Below the pieces are notes generated by a model. It was not told where the DNA came from. It saw only the letters and a list, made by a program, of their open reading frames with translations, and did no database searches. From positions 1 through 64,000 of the forward strand of contig CAZTJF010000019.1 in assembly GCA_964613805.1 (NCBI GenBank): a stretch of 64,000 nucleotides of DNA. Direction: 5' to 3'. Shown piece by piece: positions 43,760 to 54,400 of this stretch; the stretch's first letter is position 1; every line of letters starts with the position of its first letter. Origin of the DNA: XYD12-FULL-36-8 sp964613805 (GTDB taxonomy: Bacteria; Bacteroidota; Ignavibacteria; Ignavibacteriales; Ignavibacteriaceae). The position numbers and the translations under genes were made by a program.

Positions 43760-46639
43760 TTACTTCATCAACATCATTTTCTTTGACATCGAGAAATTAC
43801 CGGCATTTATTTTATAGATATAAACACCCGAAGTTAAATTCGCTGCATTGAAATTAACATTATAGTTACCTGCATTCTTGAATTCATTCAATAATGTAGC
43901 AACTTCTTCACCGAGCAAGTTAAATACTTTTATGCTAACCATTCCAGCTTCGGGTATTGAGAATTGAACCGAAGTTGAAGGGTTAAACGGATTCGGGAAG
44001 TTCTGTGCTAAATCATATACCACGGGTATTCCTGGTAATTCGCTTGCAACGTCAAGAACAACATTAACTAATGTATGAGTGCCCATTGTTCCAAAAACGT
44101 TCTGAACGGTTGCACTCATCATTGCTGGAAGTAAGTTAATGAAGTGATCCTGACTAACTCCATTTTCATTATCATTGCCGCCCTGATTAGTCGGTAATCC
44201 CCAATTTGCACCATATTTATATTGAATATTTAATGGTGAATATTTAGGGAACGTAACATCGCGAGACCAAATATTATCACCGGCAACAAGGTCACCATTT
44301 GTACCATTATCATAACATCTGATGGTAAGAGCACTGTCAGCATTTGGCCAACCGCCAGCAGGCCAGCGAAGCGGAGGATTTGCACCGCATAATCTTACGT
44401 CAGTAACAGGAGCAAGCGGCTGGAGATTAATTGAAGAAATTGCGCCTGCCATATTTACAGTAAACTTAATTGTACATGGGAAATTTGTTACGTTATCAAG
44501 CGTCAAATTATTGAAGGTTCTTAAAGTATAAGCAAAACCTCCAGTAATATCACTTCCAGTCACTGTATAGGTTTTATTAGGATCATTTTCCCAGTTTGTA
44601 CCCAAACCTGTGATGTAAGCATACTTGTAATTAAAGGTTTCGCCAGCAAAAGTATTAACTGTTTTGGTAACTTCGTAAACATTCGGATCACCTGTACTCG
44701 GAGTCATTTTCCAATCACTTGACCAGCCATTAAAGCTGCCGCGTGCGGAAAGTGTGTCGGTTGCAGGATTGAAACGACCTGAAACTATTTCAAATTCCAT
44801 ATTGCAGGCAAATGTCATATTGATTGGGGTTAATATTTGATATGAACTATCATTATTAAACCAAGCAGCATAAGTACTGTTAACCGATGGTACAACGTAT
44901 TGTCTATTGGGATCATTTTCCCAGCCATCGGTGCCCTTTATGAATTTGAAAGAAAGTGTATCACCAACATTAAATGACTTAGTAATTGTATAAATGGTAT
45001 CGAGATTAGCATCTGTCATTACATCGGCACCATTGTTCCAGCCATTGAAATTACCTGCAATTTTAACTGCATCAGTAGCTGGGTTGAACAATCCTTTATA
45101 TGCTTGAACTCCCATATCAACATTAAATGTTACATCAACAGTTGGGGCAGCAGAAACTGTAAATGGAACAGCAGCCATATAAATAGTAGTGGCTAATGTA
45201 GTATCGGTATATGGACCTGTTGCACCAGTTACGTATCCATACATACTGAATGCTGTATAATTACTGCCGGTTTGAGCCAGCGTTGGAGCAAGATGATGCT
45301 GAGTATTATTAATATTATCAGATTGAGTTAAGTTAACTGGAGCTGAAAATTCTCCAGTAAGCGATCTGTAAGCTTGAAATATATCAGCAAATGTGCTGGT
45401 AGCTGTAGAATTAGTCCATTGAACAGCTATCACATCCCGATCTTTATTAAAAGCAATGTAAGGGGAAGGACCCATTTGACCTAAACCAGGTCCACCGAGA
45501 TATGCGTTGGGTTCAAGACCTTCAAAAACAATCTTGCCATCCCAGCCGGAAGCTGTTTCAATCAACTCAACAACTGCATTAGAACCGGTATTGTTGTCAA
45601 TCGTGGTGTCAGTCAAAGAGCATACGATGTGAACATAACCATTCTTGTCAACATTCATATCAGCATCGTAAGAAACAAAAGTATCGCCCTTTTTATAATC
45701 GAATAAGCGATCAAACCTTGCAAGAGAAGGGATTGCTCTAAAATCACAAACCTTAGGAGTCCATGTGGCTCCGTTATCGGTTGATTTAAGATAGCCCGGA
45801 TACCAGCCACTAACAATTGGGCTCGTAGGATCCGGATATGTACCTAAAGCACCGTAATATAATACTCCATTGTGGGAAGCGCCGCCCATTGTGATGTTTC
45901 CGCCATCTTCAAAGACAGAAGATGGAATGGTGAATTTTTCTATTGTGCTAAAATCCTGTGTTCTCCATACATCAACAGCTGCATCAACTGAATTATCAGA
46001 CGACCAGAAAAGCCATGGTGAATTATCACTTGCCCAGCAAGGAACTTGAGAACTGTAAGTATTTGCGCCTTGTTCTATACCAGCAAAGGTTACACCAGCA
46101 CCGACGGGTTGATCAGCACCATAGCCGACCCAGCCAAAAGCGCCGGGATTTAATTCAGGCCATGCAAACAAACCGGTAGTGGCACTAAGATCACCGCCAG
46201 TTGGATTTGAAATTGCCATACTTGGATAACGACCATTTCTTCCAGGATTACTAGTGTTAATTCCCGCTGGTACTCTTGTCCAAGTTACACCTTTATCGGT
46301 AGAAATATTGTACCATAGTTCACCGGAACCAACTGCATATGGTGTTTTACCTCTGTGAACAACAGCAGCAACATTTGCACTTGCATCGTAAGCTACTGGA
46401 TTTAATGCACCGATAGCTGGTCCAAAAGCATTTGACATTGTGTCAACTTCAATCCAAGTGGCTGTAGGTGAACTTGGCATTACACCAGTACCTAAGTTAA
46501 ATGTGGGTATTCTTGAAACCGTTGTAGGTTCCTCCAACATGATTGGAGCTTTTTTCATTACTTCCCTTTTATTCTGGGCAAATACCAGAATAGGAAGAGC
46601 AAGAAGAATGAAAACGAAAATCGAAAGGTTCTTACGCAT
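43760..46639 (-). CDS. T9SS cargo: Asp-box propeller with two starch-binding-like repeats
   Basis: 959 residues. A signal peptide (cut after Val-Phe-Ala-Gln, about 21) leads a beta-propeller-like region with two Asp boxes: Ser-Thr-Asp-Lys-Gly-Val-Thr-Trp (113-120) and Ser-Thr-Asp-Asn-Gly-Ala-Thr-Trp (286-293). Two tandem repeats follow (about 503-602 and 608-712), each with Phe-Asn-Pro-Ala-Thr-Asp, then Gly-Asn/Ser-Phe-Asn-Gly-Trp and Trp-Glu-Asn-Asp-Pro-Asn, resembling CBM20/E-set starch-binding modules. Residues 873-959 are a type A sorting domain (Phe-Pro-Asn-Pro-Phe-Asn-Pro, Gly-Val-Tyr-Ile-Tyr-Lys), so it should cross the outer membrane by T9SS. An AAAGGAG ribosome-binding site precedes it. 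No catalytic residues are recognised. Confidence 0.87.
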   Translation of the reverse strand: MRKNLSIFVFILLALPILVFAQNKREVMKKAPIMLEEPTTVSRIPTFNLGTGVMPSSPTATWIEVDTMSNAFGPAIGALNPVAYDASANVAAVVHRGKTPYAVGSGELWYNISTDKGVTWTRVPAGINTSNPGRNGRYPSMAISNPTGGDLSATTGLFAWPELNPGAFGWVGYGADQPVGAGVTFAGIEQGANTYSSQVPCWASDNSPWLFWSSDNSVDAAVDVWRTQDFSTIEKFTIPSSVFEDGGNITMGGASHNGVLYYGALGTYPDPTSPIVSGWYPGYLKSTDNGATWTPKVCDFRAIPSLARFDRLFDYKKGDTFVSYDADMNVDKNGYVHIVCSLTDTTIDNNTGSNAVVELIETASGWDGKIVFEGLEPNAYLGGPGLGQMGPSPYIAFNKDRDVIAVQWTNSTATSTFADIFQAYRSLTGEFSAPVNLTQSDNINNTQHHLAPTLAQTGSNYTAFSMYGYVTGATGPYTDTTLATTIYMAAVPFTVSAAPTVDVTFNVDMGVQAYKGLFNPATDAVKIAGNFNGWNNGADVMTDANLDTIYTITKSFNVGDTLSFKFIKGTDGWENDPNRQYVVPSVNSTYAAWFNNDSSYQILTPINMTFACNMEFEIVSGRFNPATDTLSARGSFNGWSSDWKMTPSTGDPNVYEVTKTVNTFAGETFNYKYAYITGLGTNWENDPNKTYTVTGSDITGGFAYTLRTFNNLTLDNVTNFPCTIKFTVNMAGAISSINLQPLAPVTDVRLCGANPPLRWPAGGWPNADSALTIRCYDNGTNGDLVAGDNIWSRDVTFPKYSPLNIQYKYGANWGLPTNQGGNDNENGVSQDHFINLLPAMMSATVQNVFGTMGTHTLVNVVLDVASELPGIPVVYDLAQNFPNPFNPSTSVQFSIPEAGMVSIKVFNLLGEEVATLLNEFKNAGNYNVNFNAANLTSGVYIYKINAGNFSMSKKMMLMK

Positions 46640-46849
46640 AGTGTTCTCCTTTTTTGAATGATGAAATAGTTATGTTTAACAAAAAATTCTTAAAAAATTG
46701 CAGCCAAGATTCGTCGCAAACATAATTTGATTAAAACACGTCGAAAATTACAACTCACAATGTTTATTGTCAAGCATTTTGGAGTCTTTTTACAAATTCG
46801 AAATTATACGATTTTTGGTTAATGTCAAGATGTAATTTTACCACTTAAA

Positions 46850-48433
46850 CTAAATCTGCACCGAGTAAACATTTTTTACTCCTTCCAACTCAGAAATTTT
46901 ATTAACGACAGATTCGTCAATTTCGTTATCAACATTCACTATGCTCAGCGCATCTTTACCGGCTTCAAGGCGGCCTAAAGACAGCCCGGCAATATTGATT
47001 TTGGCTTCTGCAAGAACCCGCCCGACTGCTGCAACCATACCGGGTTTATCTATATTACTATAAAAAAGCAAATGACCTTCCGGTTTAACTTCCAATAGAT
47101 AATCATCAATTTTTACTATTCGAATTTCATTGCTGCCGAATACTGTTCCGGCAAAAAATCTTTTTTCTTTATCGGATAAAAATTCCACCGATAAAAGATT
47201 TGTATAATTTAAATTTTCTCCTGATTTAGTTTCATTGATTTTTATTCCCATTTCTTTTGCCAGGAAAGTCGAATTAACAAAATTTACATTTTCTGTTAGA
47301 AGTCTTGTAAGTAACCCTTTTAATAGTGCCGCAGAAAGTAAAGCTGAAGATGCGTGAAGCATCGCTCCGCTTAAATTAATATTTATTTGCCTCAAAGGAT
47401 TTCCCATCATTTGCGCATAAATTTTTCCCAAGCTTTCTGCTAATTTCACATAAGGAAATATTTCTGTATTTGAAATTGATTCTAATCCAGATGAGTTAAC
47501 TACTCCTGCCATTTTACTGTGCGTAAAGAAATCTGAGATTTGTTCAGCAATTTGTATTGCCACTTTTTCCTGAGCTTCTTCTGTTGATGCACCAAGATGA
47601 GGAGTGCAAATTATTTTGGGATGATTAAAAATTTTGTGAGAAAAATCCGGTGGTTCTTTTTCAAAAACATCTAAAGCCGCTGCATATACTTTTCCTGAAT
47701 CTAAAGCAGCCAACAGATCATTTTCATTCACAATACCGCCGCGAGCACAGTTAATTATTTTAACTCCATCTTTACATTTGTTCAAGGTTTCTGTGGAAAT
47801 AAGGTGCTTTGTCTCCGGTGATAAAGGAACGTGAACTGATATTATATCAGACAGAGAAAATAGTTTGTCGAGATTTACAAGTTCAATTCCCAATTTTGAC
47901 CAGGCTTCAGCTGAAAGCAAAGGATCATAACCAATAACTTTCATTCCAAAAGATTTTGATCTTAAGCCGACTTCCCTTCCAATTTTTCCTAATCCGATTA
48001 TACCAAGAGTTTTACCGAATAATTCAGTCCCCTGAAATTTTTTCCGCTCCCATTTTGCATCTCTGATGGAAATATTTGCTTGAGGAATACTGCGGCACAT
48101 CGAAAGCATTAGAGCCATTGTATGTTCAGCGGCAGAAATTGTATTACCGCCAGGAGTATTCATTACAATTATTCCTCGCCTCGTTGCAGCATCCACATTA
48201 ATGTTATCAACCCCGGTTCCTGCTCGCCCGATTATTTCCATATGTGCCATTTTAGAAATTAATTCGGAATTAACTTTCGTTTCACTTCTTACAAGTAAAC
48301 TATTATAATTTCCAATTTCATTTATTAACTGTTCGGGAGTCATTCCAGGTTTGTAAGTAACTTCAAATCCCGCCTGTTCTAAAATTGAAGCACACTTTTT
48401 ATCTATTGCATCAGAAATAAGAATTTTTTTCAT
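46850..48433 (-). CDS. serA: D-3-phosphoglycerate dehydrogenase (long form)
   Basis: 527 residues. First step of serine synthesis. Canonical motifs: dinucleotide loop Gly-Leu-Gly-Lys-Ile-Gly, catalytic Cys-Ala-Arg-Gly-Gly-Ile-Val-Asn-Glu, and His-Leu-Gly-Ala-Ser-Thr. The intervening ASB-type domain (about 320-450) and C-terminal ACT domain (about 455-527) make it the long, Mycobacterium-like form, probably serine-regulated. It differs from the 396-residue paralogue at 19541, which has an altered active-site loop. Confidence 0.94.
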   Translation of the reverse strand: MKKILISDAIDKKCASILEQAGFEVTYKPGMTPEQLINEIGNYNSLLVRSETKVNSELISKMAHMEIIGRAGTGVDNINVDAATRRGIIVMNTPGGNTISAAEHTMALMLSMCRSIPQANISIRDAKWERKKFQGTELFGKTLGIIGLGKIGREVGLRSKSFGMKVIGYDPLLSAEAWSKLGIELVNLDKLFSLSDIISVHVPLSPETKHLISTETLNKCKDGVKIINCARGGIVNENDLLAALDSGKVYAAALDVFEKEPPDFSHKIFNHPKIICTPHLGASTEEAQEKVAIQIAEQISDFFTHSKMAGVVNSSGLESISNTEIFPYVKLAESLGKIYAQMMGNPLRQININLSGAMLHASSALLSAALLKGLLTRLLTENVNFVNSTFLAKEMGIKINETKSGENLNYTNLLSVEFLSDKEKRFFAGTVFGSNEIRIVKIDDYLLEVKPEGHLLFYSNIDKPGMVAAVGRVLAEAKINIAGLSLGRLEAGKDALSIVNVDNEIDESVVNKISELEGVKNVYSVQI

Positions 48434-48469
48434 GATTAAATAAGTTTGTGAAAGGATATTTTGAATTTT

Positions 48470-50071
48470 TTATTTTTGAAGTGCCTTTAAATCTTCCAAT
48501 AATTTAGCATCTACGGAACCGCCAAGCTCAATTACCTTATTTGCAAAAAATAAAGCCTCTTTGTAACGACCAAGATTGTAATTCAATTTTATTAATGCAG
48601 ATAAAACCTCAAAATCTTTGGGGTTAAGATTATATGCTTTCTCAAGGGTAGCTTCTGCTTTTTGATTATCACCCAAATTGAAATAAGCTAAGGACAAGTT
48701 TTTATAATGAAGATAATTGTTCGGGGCTTTTTCAATAGACTTTTCCAGATAACTTGCTGCAAGTTTAAAATCATTTTTTGTAAAGTAATAATCTGCAAGT
48801 TTTTGATAAAAGAATGCCTTCTCCGGATTACTCTCAACTGCACTCTCTGCAAATACAATGGCATTTTGGTATTTCTTGCTTTGAAAGAATGTTAGAACAG
48901 CCAAAATTAATATTACCACAATACCTTTAATTAAATTTGAGGTTTTTGCAGGATCAATTGTTTTTATTTGCAGAAGTTCACTGAATGAAAACAGAATTCC
49001 AATCATAGGCAGATAAGCACGTGTATCGAGATACTCAAATCTCTCACTCTGATTTGAATATAGTACCAATAAACCTGGAAGCATAAATGCTAAAAACCAA
49101 AGCAAACCGAAATAATAATTCTTTTTCCGTATGTTTTTAATAAATATCGGCAACAGTAATAAAATTGACAGAAAAAGACTACCAATTAATGTTCTAACTA
49201 TTGTATAGGTCGGTAAAACGGCTAAGTTAAAAGGTAAAAATATTTTAGAAATTGTGTCAGGAATAGATTGGACATTTTGTACAAAAGCATCAATTCCATA
49301 AGTAACGTTTTTAACATCTGCCACAAAAGTATGTCTTAAAATTATAAAGAAAAAAATCGGAAATATCCATGCGAAAATAGTATTCAGAATCATTTTTCTC
49401 TTAAACTCATTTCTACAAAACCAATAAAAATAGATGACACACATAAGAGGAAGAACAATAGTGACTTCCTTAGAAAGAATTCCAAGAAAATAGAAAATTG
49501 AATGACTAATCAAATACTTTTGGGCATTTGTATGTAGAAACTTTATGAAATAAAAAAAAGATAACAAACAAAAAAAACCTGCCAGCAGATCATTCCTTCC
49601 AACTATCCAAACTACTGAATTTGTCAACAATGGATGAACTACAAATATTAGTGTTGTAAATAAAGCAATCACTTTCTGAAAATTTAGTTCTACTAAAATC
49701 CTAAAAAGTAAAATTGATACCAAGAAATGAAAAATGAGATTACTAATATGATAGAAGACAGGACTTTTATGTGAAATTTGTGCATCTATAATAAAACTTA
49801 TCATCGTTATTGGTCTGTAGTATGGTGTGCCTTGGTTAAAGCCATACTGGCTGGTGAATGCTTTGGGAATATTGCTTAAAGAAGAAATTTTATCATGATT
49901 ATCCAGAATGATTAAATCATCATCAAGATAAACAAAATCAAATTTTACCACTTGAAAATAAGTTAGAAGCAAAAAAGCAAAAATAATTAGCTTGGGGTAT
50001 TTCAGAATTCCAAATTCATTGTGTTCAAAGCTATTTTTTTCCTTTGGCTTTATTTTGTTTTTTTTATTCAT
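48470..50071 (-). CDS. GT-C-like membrane protein with C-terminal TPR repeats
   Basis: About 533 residues from ATG 50071; a GTG two codons earlier is also open. About ten transmembrane helices cover residues 30-400. An early periplasmic loop carries Tyr-Leu-Asp-Asp-Asp, the acidic motif of GT-C mannosyltransferases, and Pro-Tyr-Tyr-Arg-Pro follows. Three TPR repeats make up the C-terminus (about 430-530). The layout resembles TMTC-type O-mannosyltransferases and related bacterial proteins, so transfer of a polyprenol-linked sugar to protein or glycan is plausible but not proven. It lies upstream of serA with a 36-base gap. Confidence 0.7.
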   Translation of the reverse strand: MNKKNKIKPKEKNSFEHNEFGILKYPKLIIFAFLLLTYFQVVKFDFVYLDDDLIILDNHDKISSLSNIPKAFTSQYGFNQGTPYYRPITMISFIIDAQISHKSPVFYHISNLIFHFLVSILLFRILVELNFQKVIALFTTLIFVVHPLLTNSVVWIVGRNDLLAGFFCLLSFFYFIKFLHTNAQKYLISHSIFYFLGILSKEVTIVLPLMCVIYFYWFCRNEFKRKMILNTIFAWIFPIFFFIILRHTFVADVKNVTYGIDAFVQNVQSIPDTISKIFLPFNLAVLPTYTIVRTLIGSLFLSILLLLPIFIKNIRKKNYYFGLLWFLAFMLPGLLVLYSNQSERFEYLDTRAYLPMIGILFSFSELLQIKTIDPAKTSNLIKGIVVILILAVLTFFQSKKYQNAIVFAESAVESNPEKAFFYQKLADYYFTKNDFKLAASYLEKSIEKAPNNYLHYKNLSLAYFNLGDNQKAEATLEKAYNLNPKDFEVLSALIKLNYNLGRYKEALFFANKVIELGGSVDAKLLEDLKALQK

Positions 50072-50152
50072 GACCACAAAATAAAAACGAACATGAAATC
50101 ACCGATGGTCTTCCGAAGTGGTAATAATTAAAATGTAAATTTTGGCCAAAGC

Positions 50153-50473
50153 CTATAGAGCAGCATTAATCTTTTGAACTATTTGTGCTTTTGGAACCGC
50201 GCCTACAATTGAATTGCTGACTTTGCCATCTTTAAATATTAAAAGAGTGGGAATGCTTCTGACGCCGTACTTTATTGCAGTTTGTTGATTATCATCCACA
50301 TCAACTTTTCCAATTTTCACTTTGCCGTTATATTCATTGGCTAAATCTTCAACAATAGGAGCGATGGCTTTACATGGTCCGCACCATGTTGCCCAAAAAT
50401 CTAGAAGAACAGGAACATCTGATTTAATAACTTCATTTTCAAAATTTTCATCTGTGATAGTAACTGGTTTCAT
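50153..50473 (-). CDS. trxA: Thioredoxin
   Basis: 106 residues. Cytoplasmic dithiol reductant. The active site Trp-Cys31-Gly-Pro-Cys34-Lys is intact, and the cis-proline loop Arg-Ser-Ile-Pro-Thr-Leu follows. No signal peptide. AAGGAC precedes the ATG; the enoyl reductase gene ends 23 bases upstream, so the two may be co-transcribed. Confidence 0.96.
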   Translation of the reverse strand: MKPVTITDENFENEVIKSDVPVLLDFWATWCGPCKAIAPIVEDLANEYNGKVKIGKVDVDDNQQTAIKYGVRSIPTLLIFKDGKVSNSIVGAVPKAQIVQKINAAL

Positions 50474-50496
50474 TTATTTGTCCTTAAATTAATTTA

Positions 50497-51324
50497 TTAT
50501 TCCGTTGGTTTACCTTGACCAACATAACTTACTTGATCTTCTCCGCCATCAGCATTTATTACTCCGCCGGAAATCCATTCAGCACCATCCTGACAAAGAA
50601 TTGAAATAACTTTGGCAACATCTTCAGGAGTGGTCAGGCGATTTCGTGGATTTTTTCTTCTTGCTACTTCAATCATTTCAGTATTTCCGGGGATTTTTCT
50701 TAATGCAGGTGTGTCAGTTACCCCAGCCATAATTGCGTTTACTGAAGCTTCCATAAAACCAAGCTCTGCAGATAATTGACGAATATGAGATTCAAGTGCG
50801 GCTTTTGCAGCGGACACAGCACCATAAAATGGAATTGTTGAGTGGCTTCCCGAACTTGTCATACCAAAAATTCGTGCTTTGTGCGCAAGCAAATTATTGG
50901 CAACCAGATCCTGCACCCAATAAACAAGTGAGTGAGCCATAACATCTAACGTCATTTCCATCTGTGCTTTAGTAATTGGCTGCTCATCATCCTTACCCAC
51001 AAAACCTTTCAGTGTACCGAAAGCTAGAGAGTGCAAAACAACTTTCACAATTGGCTTTCCTTGTGATAAAGTTTTTAGCTCGCTGATCACTTCTTTTCGT
51101 TTGCTCTCATCTGCAGCATTACAATTGAAAAAAACACATTTTGATCCCGAAGCTTTGATTGTTGAAGTGATTCTATCAACATTATGCATGGTTGCCTGAC
51201 GATCAAGGTGAACTCCAATTATATTGAAACCATCCTCTGAAAGTTTTAATGCTGTAGCTTCGCCAAATCCAGATGAAACCCCAAGAATTAATGCCCAGTA
51301 ATTTTGATTTTCTCTCTGTTTCAT
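50497..51324 (-). CDS. Enoyl-ACP reductase, SDR type (FabI/FabL-like)
   Basis: 275 residues. Short-chain dehydrogenase with a modified nucleotide loop near the start (Gly-Val-Ser-Ser-Gly-Phe-Gly). The catalytic pair is Tyr167 and Lys174, spaced Tyr-x6-Lys as in enoyl-ACP reductases and not Tyr-x3-Lys as in classical SDRs. It would reduce trans-2-enoyl-ACP in the last step of fatty acid elongation. The loop differs from FabI and may point to FabL-like NADPH use. C-terminal Gly-Gly-Val-Ile-Asn-Ala-Asp-Gly-Gly is standard. AccA of the same pathway is encoded 7 kb away. Confidence 0.8.
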   Translation of the reverse strand: MKQRENQNYWALILGVSSGFGEATALKLSEDGFNIIGVHLDRQATMHNVDRITSTIKASGSKCVFFNCNAADESKRKEVISELKTLSQGKPIVKVVLHSLAFGTLKGFVGKDDEQPITKAQMEMTLDVMAHSLVYWVQDLVANNLLAHKARIFGMTSSGSHSTIPFYGAVSAAKAALESHIRQLSAELGFMEASVNAIMAGVTDTPALRKIPGNTEMIEVARRKNPRNRLTTPEDVAKVISILCQDGAEWISGGVINADGGEDQVSYVGQGKPTE

Positions 51325-51400
51325 AAAATCTTAAATCATTTTAATTGTGGGTGAAAGTATACAAAAATGAGTGAAGTTATACAATTGGTTGGTTTGATGG

Positions 51401-51478
51401 GGATTAAGATGAAAATTAAGATGAAGACCTGTACGCCGCTGTCGGATTAAGATTATGATTGAGTTGAAGATGATGAAC
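51401..51478. repeat. Purine-rich low-complexity tract with direct repeats
   Basis: Between the dnaE and enoyl reductase genes the plus strand is strongly purine-rich and carries GGATTAAGAT twice (51401-51410 and 51444-51453), with variants GATGAA and GAAGATGATGA around a short GC-rich core (51427-51443). It looks like a degraded dispersed repeat. No coding function is seen. Confidence 0.4.
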
Positions 51479-51491
51479 ATTGAAATTAAAT

Positions 51492-54400
51492 TCATTTCAA
51501 ATCAAACAATAGCGAATCTTCACCAATAAGATTTGTAATGGACTTAATTAGTTCATCAGAAATTTTTATACGTACATCTTTTAAAAAATAAACTTGGTGA
51601 TTGATTCCGTTATTTCCACCCGCCAAATGAATGTAAACAGGGATATTCCCCGCATTGTTTTGAAAAATATTTTTAATTGCTGAAATGATTTCTACAGAGT
51701 GTTTTTCAGGATCAAGATAAACCTTTATGCTGCGCATTAATTTTTCTCTTATTTCTAAAGACGAATAAGCTTCTTCAATTTGCAGCTTAATCGAATCACC
51801 GCTGCTTTCAGTTTTACCCACAATAAAAATGCATTCTTCCTCACCGACTAACTTTTGAAATTTATCGTAAGTTTTTGAAAACATAATTGCTTCGCACGAA
51901 CCGCTGAAATCATCGAGGGTAAAGAAAGCCATGTTATTTCCGGATTTATCCATTTTTGTTTTAAGTCCGGTAATCACACCTCCAACGCGAACAACATCCA
52001 AATTTTCCAGCGCTTCAGTTTCTCCAAGATGAATTGTTGTAAAGGATTTATAATCAAGTTCGTATTTTCTGAGCGGATGTTCCGAAACATAAAAACCAAT
52101 AACTTCTCGTTCTTTAGCAAGCTGATATTTTTGAGCCCATGCTTTTGATTGGGGTAATTTCGGCTCAATTGTTTTAAACTCTTCTTCCATCCCGCCGAAC
52201 AAACTATTTCCAACTGTAACTTTTGAGTTCTTCAATTTATTCGCATAAGAAAGGGCATCCTCAACGGCTGCAAATAATCTTGCTCTATCTTTACTAATAG
52301 AATCAAACGCACCGGCGAAAATTAAACTTTCAATACATCTTTTATTAACTATTCGATTATCAACATTCTGACAAAAATCAAAAAAGCTCGTGAAGTTTCT
52401 ATTCAGCTTTTCTTTACTTGCAATAATATCTTCTACTGCACTAACTCCAACATTTTTAATAGAAGATAAACCGAATTTTACAGTTCCTTCTTCCACATCA
52501 AAATAAACAGATGGATTATTAACATCAGGAGGAAGAATTGGAATTTTAAGTTTACGGCAATCTTCCATAAATGATGTAACTTTGTTTTTATTGCCAAATT
52601 CATTTTTCAAATTCGCTGCAAGAAACTCTGGGGTAAAATGAGCTTTTAAGTATGCTGTCTGATAAGCCACAAGACTGTAAGCAACTGAATGACTCTTATT
52701 GAATCCATAATTGGCAAACTTATCAATTGATTCAAAAATTTCGCCTGCAATTTTGATTGATATTCCGTTTACCTTCGCACCTTCAATGAATTTTACTTTT
52801 TGCTGTTTCATTGAAGCAAGGTCTTTTTTCCCCATTGCTCGTCTTAAAATATCTGCTTCGGCTAAGCTCAACCCGCCAACTCTATTAGCGATCTGAATTA
52901 CTTGTTCCTGATAGACAATAATGCCGTAAGTTTCCTTTAAAATATTTTCAAGTATAGGATGAAGATATTCAACTTTTTTTACGCCTTGTTTTCTGTCAAT
53001 GAAATCATCTATAAATTCCATTGGACCCGGGCGATACAAAGCATTCATAGCCGATAGATCATTAATACTTGTGGGCCTTAGTTTTTTCAAGTATTCTCTC
53101 ATCGGGGCAGATTCAAATTGAAAGATACCGGTTGTTTGTCCCTTCCAGAATAGCTGATAAGTTTTTTCATCATCGAGCGGGATTTTATCAATATCTATTT
53201 TCACCCCATGGTTTTTTAGAATAAGCGAAATAGTATCTCTTATTATTGTTAAGGTTCTTAGTCCTAAAAAATCCATCTTCAGCAGACCTGAGTATTCCAG
53301 ATCTTTCATATTGAATTGAGTGACGATGTCCATTTGGGAAACTGCATTTGCAAGCGGAACATAATTGCTGACTTCACCAGGTGTTATTACAATTCCCGCC
53401 GCATGCTTCGATGCATTCCTATTCATCCCTTCGAGTACTTTGGCATACTTAATCAAGCTTTGAATTTCAGATTCTTTTGAATCACGAACCCATCTTAGTT
53501 CAGGAACCTCTTTAAGTGCCTGATCAATTGTGAAAACTTTTCCGAACTTTGAAGGAATCCATTTCGTAATTTTATTTACTGTGGGAATTGGAATCTTAAG
53601 AACTCTTGCCACATCCCGAATAACTGCCTTTGATGAAAGACGATTAAATGTAATTATCTGACTGACTGAATTTGAACCATACTTCTGACGAACATAATCT
53701 ATCACTTCGCCGCGTTTATCATCTGCAAAATCAACGTCAATATCGGGCATTGATTTTCTTTCGGGATTCAAAAACCTTTCGAAGAGAAGACTATACTTTA
53801 ATGGATCAATCTCAGTAATTCCTAATGTGAATGCTACAAGACTTCCTGCTACACTTCCTCTTCCAGGTCCAACAGGTATATCAGATTTTTTTGCAGCATT
53901 TATAAAATCCTGAACAATTAAAAAATATCCGGCAAATCCCATTTTTTTAATTGTATCAATCTCGAATTCAAATCTTTGAGTTATTTCTGGTGTTGGATTT
54001 GGAAATCTATTTTTCAATCCTACGCGAGCAAGAATTTCAAAATAATCATCAAGTGATCGTGCTTCGAATTCTTCGGGAATTGGAAATTGTGGAAAATGGT
54101 AATCATTAAAATTAAGTTCAACATTTATCTTGGATTCTATTTCGAGAGTATTCTCAATTGCGCCTTTGTATTTTTTGAAAAGTTTAATCATTGCCTCGGA
54201 AGATTTAAAGTATATCTGATCCGTGCCATACCTTAACTGATTATAATCCGCTCCGTTTTTATCTGACAGCAGTAACAAAATATTGTGTGGGATAGAATGA
54301 TCTGGTTCGATGTAGTGACAATCGTTTGTGGCAATCAATTTTATATTTAAATCTTTAGAAAGTCTCGGCATTCCATCAAGCACGGCTTTTTCAACATCCA

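Noticed and set aside
46717..46724. A TATGTTTG sequence on the minus strand upstream of the T9SS cargo gene, matching the -7 element TAnnTTTG of Bacteroidota.
   Set aside because: The nearest TTG-like -33 candidate lies about 26 bases away, longer than the usual spacing, and such short motifs occur by chance in AT-rich DNA.
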